Below the pieces are notes generated by a model, which saw only the letters and a list, made by a program, of their open reading frames with translations, was not told the DNA's origin and did no database searches. Shown here in pieces: positions 44,620-54,990 of a DNA stretch of 64,000 nt; within the stretch, counting starts at the first letter, position 1, and the number at the start of each line of letters is the position of its first letter. Origin of the DNA: Mytilus edulis (Eukaryota; Mollusca; Bivalvia; Mytilida; Mytilidae). The position numbers and the translations under genes were made by a program. The DNA is taken from positions 58,263,431-58,327,430 of the forward strand of contig NC_092349.1 in the NCBI RefSeq assembly GCF_963676685.1. Reading direction: 5' to 3'.

Positions 44620-45370
44620 GAAAACTTTATTTTGCCATAGTGATACAATATGATATATTATTTGGCATCAAATTCTTTTTTTCTTGTTTGTAATTTTTCA
44701 AGATTAGAAAGCCATTTCTCATTTATATATTTATTCCTTTGATTCGGGTGTAGTAGGGTAGGAAAGTAACTTCAATATCTGCTCAAACCGACATACTGTC
44801 ATAAGTTTGCATACAAAACATTGCATTGATGTCAGGAAACGAAAAACAAATATTTTGATGGAATAATGCCTTATACAGAAAGTGATACAGATCATTATAA
44901 TTTCTTATATCTAATTTTGTAATTGACTGCACATGGTAATTTTGTTTTATGACAAAATGAAAACACAAACTCTTAATTCATTACTGATTGCAATATGTGT
45001 AGGCTAACAATACAGACATCTATAATGTGGTCTGATTTAAAGGGAGATAACTCATGTATGACTCGGATGTAAACCATATAAGTTGATCCTCAATATTTAT
45101 ATGATTTGAATTAGTTTTTAGTACAATAAGAAATGTTGTTGTTTTTGTTATCATCTATTTCATTGTTATTATGTTTGACAATAAAATTGTATACAAATAC
45201 ATGTATGTTAGATTTCTTAAAGCAATGGAATGAAGGTAATATACAAATACCGGACACTGCAGAAAATTTCATGTATCTTAGGAAAAATTCTTTCTTGATA
45301 AGTTTTCATTGAAACGGTAGTATTGCAAAAACTACAAGAAACAAAGAGAATACGCAAAGGATGATATTGA

Positions 45371-45790
45371 AGGAATGACTGTAATATTTTTTTCAGTTTA
45401 TGAAGAAATAACATTTAAATGTGGTACACACTGAATAACACGAGTAGTTGGTTATTTTAAAGTGTGCACCACATTTTTTATGTTATTTCGAATAGGCAGA
45501 AAAAAACATTACAGTCATTTCTAATAATTTAATTTCTTAATTCTTTTAAAACCGGTCCGAGCACTCCGGCTTCCTCCATCATTAAAAATTGAACGCCACG
45601 AAATAGCCTAAATGCGTTGCTTAAAAGTAGTGTTAAAACACCAAAAATCAAATCAAATCAATTTAAAACTGGAGTAAATCAAGCGAATACTTTGATGATG
45701 TCTTGATCACATGAAAAAAAGTATGTCCCTGAGTAAATCAACCAAACAACGTCAGCCAATTAGACGACGCGTTACATTATTAAATTATTG
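45371..45790. mobile_element. Insertion with a long inverted repeat and a mollusc SINE-like tail
   Basis: The TLR B flank reads 'actattgaatgataata'; here about 420 bases separate 'tattga' from 'attgaatgataata'. 45373-45460 pairs with 45465-45522 ('gaatgactgtaat' ... 'attacagtcatt'). 45555-45660 is a family I recall from mollusc genomes ('gagcactccggcttcctcc' ... 'aaatcaaatcaaa'). Confidence 0.6.
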
Positions 45791-45917
45791 AATGATAATA
45801 CAACCGAATGGAAACCAACGGGAACAACAAGGTACTTAAAACAAATACGCCATTCATAGAATTATCTAATGAAATGAGCTAGTATTATTCAAATTGCTAT
45901 AGTTATTATATTTTTGA

Positions 45918-46128
45918 AATACTAAGGCTTTTCTACGTCAGGCATAGATTACCTTAGCTGTATTTGGCAAAACTTTTAGGAATTTTGGTCCTCAATGCTC
46001 TTCAACTTCGTACTTTATTTGGCCCTTTTAAACTTTTTTGGATTCGAGCGTCACTGATGAGTCTTTTGTAGACGAAACGCGCGTCTGGCGTATATACAAA
46101 ATTAAGTCCTGGTATCTATGATGAGTTT
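45918..46128 (+). repeat. f1 insertion with intact hammerhead-like core
   Basis: CTGATGA 46054-46060, GTCT 46061-46064, loop TTTGT, AGAC 46070-46073, GAAA 46074-46077, then a possible 4-bp helix III (46077-46080 with 46088-46091) ending GTA. It ends 'cctggtatctatgatgag'. Absent from the paralogous flanks of B and C. Confidence 0.7.
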
Positions 46129-46415
46129 ATGTAACTAATTGCAAATTCCAAAATACTTGAAATAATGTGTAATTAAGCATCTTGGAAAGCAATGAATTAC
46201 ATTCTTTTTAAAATGTAATTATTCATTACTTTTCTAAACATTGAAATACTTGATTGACAGTTTAAAAATATTCATGTCCTTGGTTTTAAAGATAGGTAAA
46301 CATCCGACTAGTTTGACAGTTGTTTATAGTTCAATTATGGGTAGCAATCCAAACAGCCATTATAAGTTAATGGGGCATTAATTTGGACCAATAAGCCAAA
46401 ACCGTGTAAACAAAA

Positions 46416-47240
46416 AATATACATACAAATTTAAAAAAAAAAATTTTAATATTAAACTTATTTTATTAACAATCACCTGTTACATCAACCCTCAGTTGCC
46501 CAGGGAAGCAACTAAAGGGGCCCCAATTTTTACAGTCTCATTTGTCGGGGAAAAAGCAAATGAGAAAAAAACTCCCACTATAAATTATTAACATCAACCT
46601 TTATAAATATTATCTATCCTTGTACAAATGTACATGTACCTGCAATCATTATCGATCTATATATATATACCTCTCACCATATATAATTATTTGAATAAAG
46701 TATTTTTTTATCTTTATTTATTTCTCACAAAGGCTACCTGTATTTATTAAGCAGTTTCAATTTTATCGTACATCAAGTCTTTTGTTATGTTAATTTCAAT
46801 TACATTAAATTTCTGGTCGAGTGATCATTTACCACGTGCGATTTGTTAAAGGGATATGTAGTTCATTCATAAAAAAAATGGACTAATGATTTTGATTCCC
46901 AATAAGGATTAATTTCAAAGATATGGTGAGTAAATATTTGTTTATAATATGAACCTGTTGATACAACATGTCTTGTTACAAATCGATGATATACATGAAT
47001 ACATACACAACAGAAATTACATGTAGGGAGTTGAGAGCAGTGTACATATTATTATTCAATCATATACATTGTACATACAAATTTGACAAATGAACCACCA
47101 ATTAAAATATAAATAAAAGATATACAGATACAATATTTGAGGATAGCTCTTGAAACGTGTTTTAGAAAACTAAAAGCGTATTTGTGCCCATGTGACTCGT
47201 TTTCTGACTTCGAAACAAAAAAGCTAAATATTTATCCATT
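46416..47240. other. 0.8 kb downstream of TLR D not shared with other units
   Basis: The conserved flank ends at 'aagccaaaaccgtgtaaac' and TLR D's stop codon follows about 830 bases later, whereas in B and C the gap is under 120 bases. AT-rich, with no recognisable gene. Confidence 0.5.
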
Positions 47241-47247
47241 TATCTTT

Positions 47248-49377
47248 TTAGAAAATAGAAGTTGGTGGAATATTCAAAGGTTTGTGTATGTCTTTAACTA
47301 CAGCAGTCCAGAACAAATACTCGCCAAAACCTTCCTTATATGATAAATAAGGCGTTGTGTCGAGTAATGCCTTTAGTGGGGTAATCATGTGTTTTGAATC
47401 AATCTGTTGGTACATAACTAAGACTAAAACCTCTTTTCCCTGTCGGCGCCTCCGCTCTTGTACAAGATCAATCTCCCATTGACACCATTCACTTTTAGCA
47501 AAGTTATTAGACAAAACAACTATGATCTTCCAACTTTTCGCCATATAGTTACCGATATTGTTGATGATTGTGTCTCCAGCATCGAAATCTCTTAGATGTA
47601 CACAAATATTAAGGTTACAATGTTCTAGTTGTTTAAGTAGAACTCCATGGACCCATAAGCGATCGGCATCGCAATAAACAACGAACGCGTCATACTCATA
47701 ATCATCTGACGATTCAAGACGAAAGTACCCATGCTTTATACGTTGTTTTAAACGGAACAAGTACAGTGCATTCTTGAAATTTATCTGACATTTGAAAGTC
47801 ATTATGACACAGAAAAGCAAAATCAAAACAGACGAACATCCAGTTATTATAATCAAATAGACAATGTTTAATGAATTACACTCAGCAATCGTTGGAAAGT
47901 AATCTGCGAGACGGGTGAACCGTAGATGTTCCGGATAGTAGCAAGTATAACGACTCGGCCATTTTTTCTGCATTTTTGTGGATAAATTTGTCATTCGAAT
48001 TGTGTCTAAAAACCATTTAATTTCACACGTACATCGATATTGATTACCAGATAATTCTAGTACTTCTAAAGATTTTAACAAGCTTGCTGGAAACGACGTT
48101 TCGTTTATAACGTGAATATTGTTTCCACCTAGATACAATTCACGCATGGAAGGCAAATTTTCGAACAGTGATTTGTCCCATAGTTCTATCTCATTTCCTT
48201 GTAAATTCAATGATTTGATGTTCGGCATTGATCGCAATATTTCTTCAGGTATTGCTGATATAAATGACGAAATTAAAGTAAGTTTTTGAATATTCCGTGT
48301 AGATGAAAAAAGTTCTTGTACTATATCATAATCATTCATATAGTTTTGAGATAAATCTAATTCTGTTAAATTTGGTATAGTTTGAAAAATTGTTCGCGGA
48401 TTAAAACGTTTTTTCTTAAATTTGCTTTCACTATATTGGAAATGATTCGAGTACAAATGGAGCACCTGTAATGAAGAACTATTAAATGCGAATGGAGCAA
48501 TCTGTTTCAGCTGTTGATTAACTCCCATGGCAAGTTTTCTCAAATTATGTAGTAATGCGAAAATATTATTATCCAGTCTTCGAAAACGATTTCCATCCAT
48601 TATAAGGTCCTTTAAACTGTTTAGGCATTTGAAAGACTCTTTGTTAATTGTCCTTATGGCATTGTATGCAAGTGACAAATATTTCAGATGCGGAACAAAA
48701 GATTCATCGCTGGTTTTGCAAAAGTTTGGTATTGCGTAAATGTTATTATTCGATAAATCCAGGTACTCAGTTGTCCTAAGACCTATTACGTCGACATTCA
48801 CAATTTCGTTGTATGTAACTTGCAATTTCTTTAGATTACAAATGGGTGAGAAAACACTTGAATTTAGTGTATTGAATAAATTGTATCTAAGCGACACAGT
48901 CAAGTTAGCTCCTGATAAATATTTAAACATGTCATTCGGAAGTTCATTCCAATTGTTGTTCTCTAATCCCAACTTTTGAATGGTTGTAATAGTCAAACTG
49001 AGGAACGAAAATTTTAACGATGTTTTATTCAAAAACCTCTCTCCTGTTATATTTAGCTCAGCAATGTACTTAAAATCATGAAATGCATCAGCTTGAATAA
49101 TCTCAATTGAATTATTATCAAAACATAATGTCGTGAGGTTGATTGACGAAATATTCCTAAAACTACGGCGATTGATCAGCGTAAGAATATTATTATTTAA
49201 TATCAATATATTGATTGTTGGTGGCAACTTCGGTATAAAGTTCAAACCAAAGCATTTTGCTCTTACTTCTGTACACTTACATTGTCCACATGGTATTTTG
49301 TTTGAACAGCAGAAGGCAATATAGCCAATGATAAATCTGAATAAACTGTAAACAAGTTTTAGTTGTAAATTTGACAT
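47248..49377 (-). CDS. Toll-like receptor D (single exon, LRR-TM-TIR, more diverged)
   Basis: Complete TLR of 709 residues if translation starts at the Met aligned with the other copies (MSNLQLKLVYSLFRF, ATG at 49377). The open frame runs 13 residues further upstream (to 49416) but that extension is polar and would spoil the signal peptide. Parts: signal peptide; Cys cap (CGQCKCTEVRAKC); about 15 leucine-rich repeats; C-terminal cap YRCTCEIKWFLD; membrane helix IVYLIIITGCSSVLILLFC; TIR with YDAFVVY, RDFDAGDT and FW, ending PPTSIF. The BB loop has A where the canonical motif has P, and DT instead of the EP of A-C. It is the most divergent intact member of the array. No X gene survives directly upstream; the next feature is the truncated TLR E. 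Confidence 0.95.
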   Translation of the reverse strand: MSNLQLKLVYSLFRFIIGYIAFCCSNKIPCGQCKCTEVRAKCFGLNFIPKLPPTINILILNNNILTLINRRSFRNISSINLTTLCFDNNSIEIIQADAFHDFKYIAELNITGERFLNKTSLKFSFLSLTITTIQKLGLENNNWNELPNDMFKYLSGANLTVSLRYNLFNTLNSSVFSPICNLKKLQVTYNEIVNVDVIGLRTTEYLDLSNNNIYAIPNFCKTSDESFVPHLKYLSLAYNAIRTINKESFKCLNSLKDLIMDGNRFRRLDNNIFALLHNLRKLAMGVNQQLKQIAPFAFNSSSLQVLHLYSNHFQYSESKFKKKRFNPRTIFQTIPNLTELDLSQNYMNDYDIVQELFSSTRNIQKLTLISSFISAIPEEILRSMPNIKSLNLQGNEIELWDKSLFENLPSMRELYLGGNNIHVINETSFPASLLKSLEVLELSGNQYRCTCEIKWFLDTIRMTNLSTKMQKKWPSRYTCYYPEHLRFTRLADYFPTIAECNSLNIVYLIIITGCSSVLILLFCVIMTFKCQINFKNALYLFRLKQRIKHGYFRLESSDDYEYDAFVVYCDADRLWVHGVLLKQLEHCNLNICVHLRDFDAGDTIINNIGNYMAKSWKIIVVLSNNFAKSEWCQWEIDLVQERRRRQGKEVLVLVMYQQIDSKHMITPLKALLDTTPYLSYKEGFGEYLFWTAVVKDIHKPLNIPPTSIF

Positions 49378-49470
49378 TTTTACACTGCAAAGTGTCATAT
49401 TACAATGAAAAGACATCTAAAAAAAATGTCCTGGTGTATTATTATCTTAAATACTTCCTTAACACTTTAG

Positions 49471-49478
49471 TTTATATA
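49471..49478 (-). promoter_or_regulatory. TATA box of TLR D
   Basis: TATATAAA on the minus strand, 94 bases upstream of the 49377 ATG, at the edge of a short TA run. The conserved distance supports choosing 49377 as the start. Confidence 0.55.
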
Positions 49479-50174
49479 TATATATACATATTTATCAAAT
49501 TGAATTGTGAAAATTTACCACTTGATAATTACGTATATCCTTCAACTCTTTGAGATATGTACTTGCGCCCCATCTATATCATGGCAACATATTCATTTGA
49601 ACATTCATTTGACACTTGTCTAACATTTATATATGTCACCAAACCCAAACAATGCATTTTAATAAATGTCTGTATAACAACTTAAGAATACACCTTATCG
49701 CTATTTGTCCGTCATTACTGGATATCACACAGGTTCCCGTAAATTTTTTACGTCACAATACAAAATATCTGACACCGCAATGGAAAAGTGTGATTGTTGC
49801 TTTGAATGTGTCAAAAGTTCAAGCGGCTGGGTCAGCCGGGATTAACGATAAGGTATATGCTAGACTGGTCAAAAGTATATTTCCTCGATATGAAACTGTT
49901 GGAGGACTCAGTTTCCTCTCTGATCCAGAACCTAGTTTTTAAACCTTATTTAAAAAGATGTTTACTTAGATTGAATTAACATTGGATGTGAATGCATTCA
50001 GCAGTCAATTCGCACTTAAATGGAAACTTCGCCAAAAAATGAAGAAAAAAAAATGTATTAATGGCTGAGCAATATGCAAACAATCATTAATATAAACGTT
50101 TGTATCTACTAAATAAGTGATCAAAAGAGATGTTTAATATGACTATATTTTCTCGTCATAATGCCATCTCGATA

Positions 50175-50428
50175 TGAATTACCTCTAAATATTACAAATT
50201 ACCTCGTTAAAGTTATATATTACAAATTACCTCGTTAAAATTAAATATTACAAATTACTTCGTTAAAATTAAATTTTACAAATTACCTCGTGATATCTAA
50301 ATATTACATATTACCTCGTGATATTTAATTATAACACATTAACTCGTGATATCTAAATATTACAAATTACATCGTGATATCCAAATATTACAAATTACCT
50401 CGCGATATCTAAATATTACAAATTACCA
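50175..50428. repeat. Minisatellite, about nine copies of a 28-29-bp unit
   Basis: Unit 'aaatattacaaattacctcg' plus 'tgatatct' or 'ttaaaatt'. Copies are contiguous, with no unique spacers. The unit variant changes along the array (ttaaaatt at the left, tgatatct at the right). Confidence 0.85.
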
Positions 50429-51284
50429 CAACAAGCTAGACATGCCAAAGTTTCATTTCGTATCAAAATGACATATATACGTATATAGTAAAACTACTTA
50501 AAAATCACCATTAGTTGTCAGAGGAGTTAATGTTGCTCTATATTCAGTTTTTTATGTTGTGTATTGGGCACAGTTTGTCGTCTGTTGGTGTGTTTTTTTA
50601 ATTTTTAGCCATGACGTTATAAGTTCACAAATTGGACTTATTAGTGTGAATGTACATCTGGTATCTTTCACCTCTCTTTTATACATTCTGTGTTCATCCA
50701 TAATTTGATAATTCGGTATGGCTTAATGGATTATTGTCAGAGTTTGTGTTTAAGTGGCATTTCGACTTCCCGACTATCGAGCAAATGCAACATTACGCAA
50801 TGCGGAATTCAATGCATCGTTTTGGTTGAACCAAATTATGAAAATGCTGTTAACTTTACTTGTCACATTTTGTTTTCACACAAGGTTCCCGGATTGTTCT
50901 TTTCTCTAACCGACTTCTGAACACGGTTTTGCATATCTTAAACTTACAGATTTAACGCAAGTATTTGTTTGAAATGATCTATTTGCCAATTTTATAAACA
51001 ATATTATATCCTTTATGATCTTATTTAACTCCTTTATGGTTCTTTTAGTTTTATTGTGCTGCTACCTGCACAAAGTTTTTTTATGGTGTTTTTAGAGATC
51101 GGTTGATATATGTTTATTTTTCATTTTAACCTTTTTTATGTCTTTATTATGATAATATTTTTGTATGAGAATCTGTTTTATGTCTAGTATATTTGCAATG
51201 GAGATTTCTCGAATGATAATGAAATATTCCAGGGCTATTTGTGTCATCCTCCCCCTTTCCGCTACCGCAATCCTCAACAAACTG

Positions 51285-51560
51285 AATCTTAAAGCTTGAC
51301 TGAAATCAGGTGATGAATCAAATATATGCTCTGATTGATCAACGATATAGTGTTAATTTGGCAATGTTTGGTTGCAGCGACGGAATATAATGCAAATTGA
51401 ACAGGTTGCATTATCCCCTATACACATGCATCCTTTATGTTTTCCACATCGTATTTATTTCGTCAGACAGAAGACAGTATATCCACATATATACCATACA
51501 CAGTATAATCCAACTACATTATATCATTACAACAGACATCTGAACATAAGAAATGTGCTA
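51285..51560 (-). pseudogene. TLR E: 5' fragment of a fifth Toll-like receptor
   Basis: Plus-strand 'ctgattgatcaacg', 'gttgcagcgacggaatataa', 'caggttgca' and 'acacatgcatcc' align with the signal peptide and first repeats of TLR A read in reverse. The promoter region also aligns (ACTTCCTTGATA near 51625). The frame is broken and the rest of the gene is missing. It corresponds to roughly the first 85 codons. Confidence 0.7.
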
Positions 51561-51639
51561 TTTTAAAACGGAAAGGACGTCGAATTGGAGAATTGTTCCC
51601 TTATGTAATATTATGCTGAAATACTTCCTTGATATACTT

Positions 51640-51770
51640 ATAAGTTTAGATTGATTTGACCTTATAACTATTTTCATTCGTACGTCTACGATGAGTCATG
51701 TTCAGACGAAATGTGCACAATCTATACACATATATATCATAAGTCTGGTATCTTTGGTGAGTTTTTTATT
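51640..51770 (+). repeat. Diverged f1 repeat
   Basis: 'ctacgatgagtcatgttcag' then 'acgaaatgtgc', ending 'gtctggtatctttggtgag'. The core is partly decayed. Confidence 0.55.
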
Positions 51771-51784
51771 CACAGTTTCATCCG

Positions 51785-51990
51785 ATGTTAGATAATAGTA
51801 CCAGGATTATAATTAAGTACGCCAGACTAGCGTTTCGTCTTCATATGACTCATCAGTGACGCTCATTTCAAAATATTTATAAAGCCAAACAAGTGCAAAG
51901 TTGAGGAGCATTGGGGAGTAAAATTCCCCAAAGTTGTGCCTAATACAGCTAAGGTAATATATGCCTGGGATAAGATAATTCTTCGAAAAA
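51785..51990 (-). repeat. f1 repeat with intact hammerhead-like core
   Basis: Minus strand: CTGATGA (plus 51850-51856), GTC/GAC helix, GAAA (plus 51833-51836). The body carries 'gttgaggagcattgggga'. Directly adjacent to an oppositely oriented f1 copy. Confidence 0.65.
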
Positions 51991-52054
51991 ATCAAAGTTT
52001 TGTAAACGGGAAATTTATAAAAAAAAAATGACCACGTTATTGATATTCATGTCA

Positions 52055-52125
52055 ACACCAAAGTGTTGACTACTGGGCTGGTGATACCCTCGGGGACGAA
52101 ACATCCACCAACAGTAAATAAAATT
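52055..52125 (-). repeat. Fragment of family f2
   Basis: 'actgggctggtgataccctc' and 'ggggac' match the reverse complement of the 350-bp unit at 26648-26997. Confidence 0.65.
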
Positions 52126-52689
52126 ATTTACATCTATCAAGATTGTCAGGACATAATCAGAACGATGCAACATCTATCATGTGTATGTCATTGCTTATAA
52201 AGAAATAAAAGATAAGAATTTTAGCATATGCAAGTTTATATCATTTGAAAAAAGTAGGAATTGGATGGAGTGATGGAACATCAATTATAATTATTCATGC
52301 AATTGTCAATTGATTAACCATTGAACAAATGGACATCATAATTGATACCACTGAGAAAAGTCGATTCCTGTAATCAATGAACAGCAGCTACATTTAACTG
52401 TGAAATATATATTTGTAATATTAACGATGAAATTGGCAATTTAAATCGGTTATCTCTATTCTTATATATCATTTTGATGTTTCAACTATATATCCTTTGT
52501 TTCTTTCTGTAACTAAAATTTTGAATTAGATAATCACTATTATGTTATAATAGCAACAATCTTCGTTTCGTTCGAAGAAATGTTCCATTGGGAACCAGAA
52601 TTTTATACCAAATTGTGCAGTTTTTTTAAATAAATCAAATGCCAACAAATAATTTAACTCATCATAGCATCATTCACAGGATTAAATTT

Positions 52690-52860
52690 TGTATTTACAC
52701 CAGACGCGCGTTTCCTCTAAAGAAGACTCATCATCTACGCTCGGATCTAAAAAAGTTAAAAAGGCCAAATAAAGTACGAAGTTGAAGAGTATTGAGGACC
52801 TTAAAAATATTGTCAAATACAGCAAAGGTAATATATTCCTGATGAAGAAAAGCCTTAGTA
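52690..52860 (-). repeat. Diverged f1 repeat
   Basis: Minus strand keeps 'gatgatgagtcttc' and 'ggaaacgcgcgtctggtgta', with a changed helix II; the body 'aagttgaagagtattgagga' follows. Confidence 0.6.
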
Positions 52861-53149
52861 TTTCAAACATTCAAAAGTACTTATTTCTTTAAAAACAATC
52901 ATACCCTCCGACAGTCTTTTGTCATACTGTTTTTGTACTAAAACAGATACATATGTAATGAAATTCAATGACAAAAGTGGAGGATGGAATTATGTAAAGG
53001 AGGCCCATGTCTCTTTACTTGCAATGAAGAGATAACGAAATCATTCGGTTGGCCTCCCAAAAAAACGGACTGTCTTTTTTTAATGAGATTATTGTAATGC
53101 AGGAAATTACCGATCATATTCAACTTCAGGTAACACTTTCCATAACTAA

Positions 53150-53345
53150 TTGAAATTCAAGAATGCATTTTGAATAATTATTGAAACGGATGAACATACG
53201 ATTGTATGGAAAGAGAACATTATAGGTCGGACAAAAGATACACAAGTTCAAAGTCATGGACATGAGGTTATCGTCATTACCGGAAATTGGAGTAATCTAA
53301 ATTTTCACAGGGAAGTAATTAGAATAACAATATGTGTTTTAAGTG
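53150..53345. other. Relic of the conserved TLR upstream flank
   Basis: 'ttcaaagtcatgga', 'attaccggaaattggagtaa' and 'ttttcacagggaagtaatta' align in order with the flank at 24090-24240. It confirms that TLR E and X4 belonged to one array unit. Confidence 0.5.
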
Positions 53346-53554
53346 TTAGAAAACAGGTCAATTATGTGTTTGAAGTGTTAGAAAACAGGTCACCTTCGGA
53401 AAAATTGTCGTGTGAACGTTTCTCTATTACACTCACATTTTTGTGATTATTTCAAACAGAAAATATGTAAAACAAATTTATTGAAATCAAATAATTAAAA
53501 CTAAGACCGTTAATAAAACACTAAAATTAACAAACTTAACTATTATTTAGATAT

Positions 53555-53690
53555 ACAAAGATGTGGTAAGAGTGCCAATGAGATAACTCTTCATCCAAGT
53601 CACAATTTGTAAAAGTAAACCATTATAGGTCAAAGTACGACCCTCAACACGGAGTCATGGCCCACACTGATCACCGAATGATACTAGATT
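53555..53690 (-). repeat. Antisense, diverged family R copy
   Basis: 'caaagatgtggtaagagtgc', then 'caatgagataact' and 'cattataggtcaaagtacg', match the reverse complement of the family R 3' part. Confidence 0.6.
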
Positions 53691-54095
53691 GATTTATCTA
53701 TATTATATACAAACTGCATTTGCTTAAAGCAGGCTGCACATTTGAATGCAGTAATTTTGACATTGGCTAGTCTTTTTCAATGTAAATAGAAACACTCTCA
53801 ATTTTTTTGGACGTTCATAATTTTACAATAAAAAGACACCAAAAAATAAAACATAGGTATTTTATGCAATTGAAATATTTGAGGAGATTTGCAAGACGCA
53901 TACAATATAAAAAAAAAAAAAAGATGATAATTCTGTTTATATATATATATATTGGTTATGATCGTTACCTTACGTCAAAAAAAAGAGGGAAACCATACGT
54001 GCCCTATGAAAAACGAAGAAAACAAACAGGTTACGCGTGTTATTCCACAATTAACAATACGTTCGATGTTTCTCTCCATTAAACTCTCATTATCA

Positions 54096-54615
54096 TACAA
54101 AAACATCAGTAGGACAAAGACCTCAGCAAGCATGTCCCAAAACTAGCCATCATTCAAATCACAACCGGTAGAAAATTTCAGCGCACTTCATCTAGGACAT
54201 ATATGGTCCATGAACCTAGTAAAATTTCAGTCATCTCTTTATTAACAGATTAATCATAAGATGACAAGTTTGCCAGCGTCAGCACAGAATCTTCTGATTA
54301 AGAAGAAAGCCAACCTAACATTCCTGATCATTTTGGTGACATCAGACAGTTTGCTACCTCGGTGATTAAAAAATAGAAATGTATGTATGTTTTTCTTGTA
54401 AGTTCTAACAAAATGTCTTTGTATGTGCCTGACGTTCAGATTGTCATGACTAACGGCAATAATCAACGATTATTTTCAGAAATTACGCCTTTGTAATACT
54501 CGATCAGTTTACTTAGTTCTGAAATATATCACCCTGCTTATATCTGATAAAGTTAAACCCCTTTTAAACATAACAAGCTATCAACATATCAGTCATTTGC
54601 TGACAAGGGAGATCT
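54096..54615 (+). pseudogene. X4: highly degenerate copy of gene X
   Basis: Recognisable blocks in the same order as X1-X3: 'aaaaacatcagtagga', 'catgtcccaaaact', 'tcagtcatctctttattaac' followed by 'agattaatc' and 'agatgaca', 'gcgtcagcacagaatctt', 'acgttcagattgtcatgact', 'aacggcaataatcaacgatt' and 'aacatatcagtcatttgctg'. Stops and indels are many, and no long frame survives. It extends the TLR-X array by one more unit. Confidence 0.75.
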
Positions 54616-54699
54616 ATATATGACTTCAATGCTCACAAAAAGGTGATCTTCAAATACGATTTTTTAGTTCTGTTAAATATATGTATATGTCTTTGAAAT

Positions 54700-54990
54700 T
54701 ATCTTATTCATTGTTGCTGATAATTGTTTGTTCAGGTTATTTGCAAACTGTAGATTTTAATTAGATAAACCGAAATAAAATTACCAGAAACTTACGATGA
54801 TTACACTTACCATACATATTTTCATTTAGAAAATATATTTCTCATTAAGCGTTCATTAAAGCTTAATATTTTGAAAACTCAGATTTCAAAGATGAACTTA
54901 AAATATCATATTGAAGGATAATACGAAAAAGGGAAACCAAAGACAATAAAATGCTTATAAAAACAGACGACATTTTATAAAACTTTCATA
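54700..54990. other. Relic of the TLR downstream flank after X4
   Basis: 'attttcatttagaaaa', 'ttctcattaagcgttcatta', 'atattgaaggataatacg' and 'gggaaaccaaagacaataa' follow the order of 20345-20500. It implies that a further TLR once followed to the right. Confidence 0.5.

Larger units (their letters stand above)
43535..46415. other. X3-to-TLR D intergenic flank, no supported gene
   Basis: Colinear with 18720-21190 and 29440-32660 but more diverged. It holds one 123-bp unit and three insertions not found in the other units (44500-44619, 45371-45790, 45918-46128). Confidence 0.65.

Noticed and set aside
49378..49416. N-terminal 13-residue extension of TLR D
   Set aside because: The aligned start in A-C, the signal peptide position and the TATA distance all favour the ATG at 49377.
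49616..49942. 108-residue plus-strand open frame upstream of TLR D
   Set aside because: The region aligns with the non-coding TLR upstream flank, where the other copies have no such frame.
50175..50428. Regular repeats that might suggest a CRISPR array
   Set aside because: Units are contiguous with no unique spacers, and the genome is animal.
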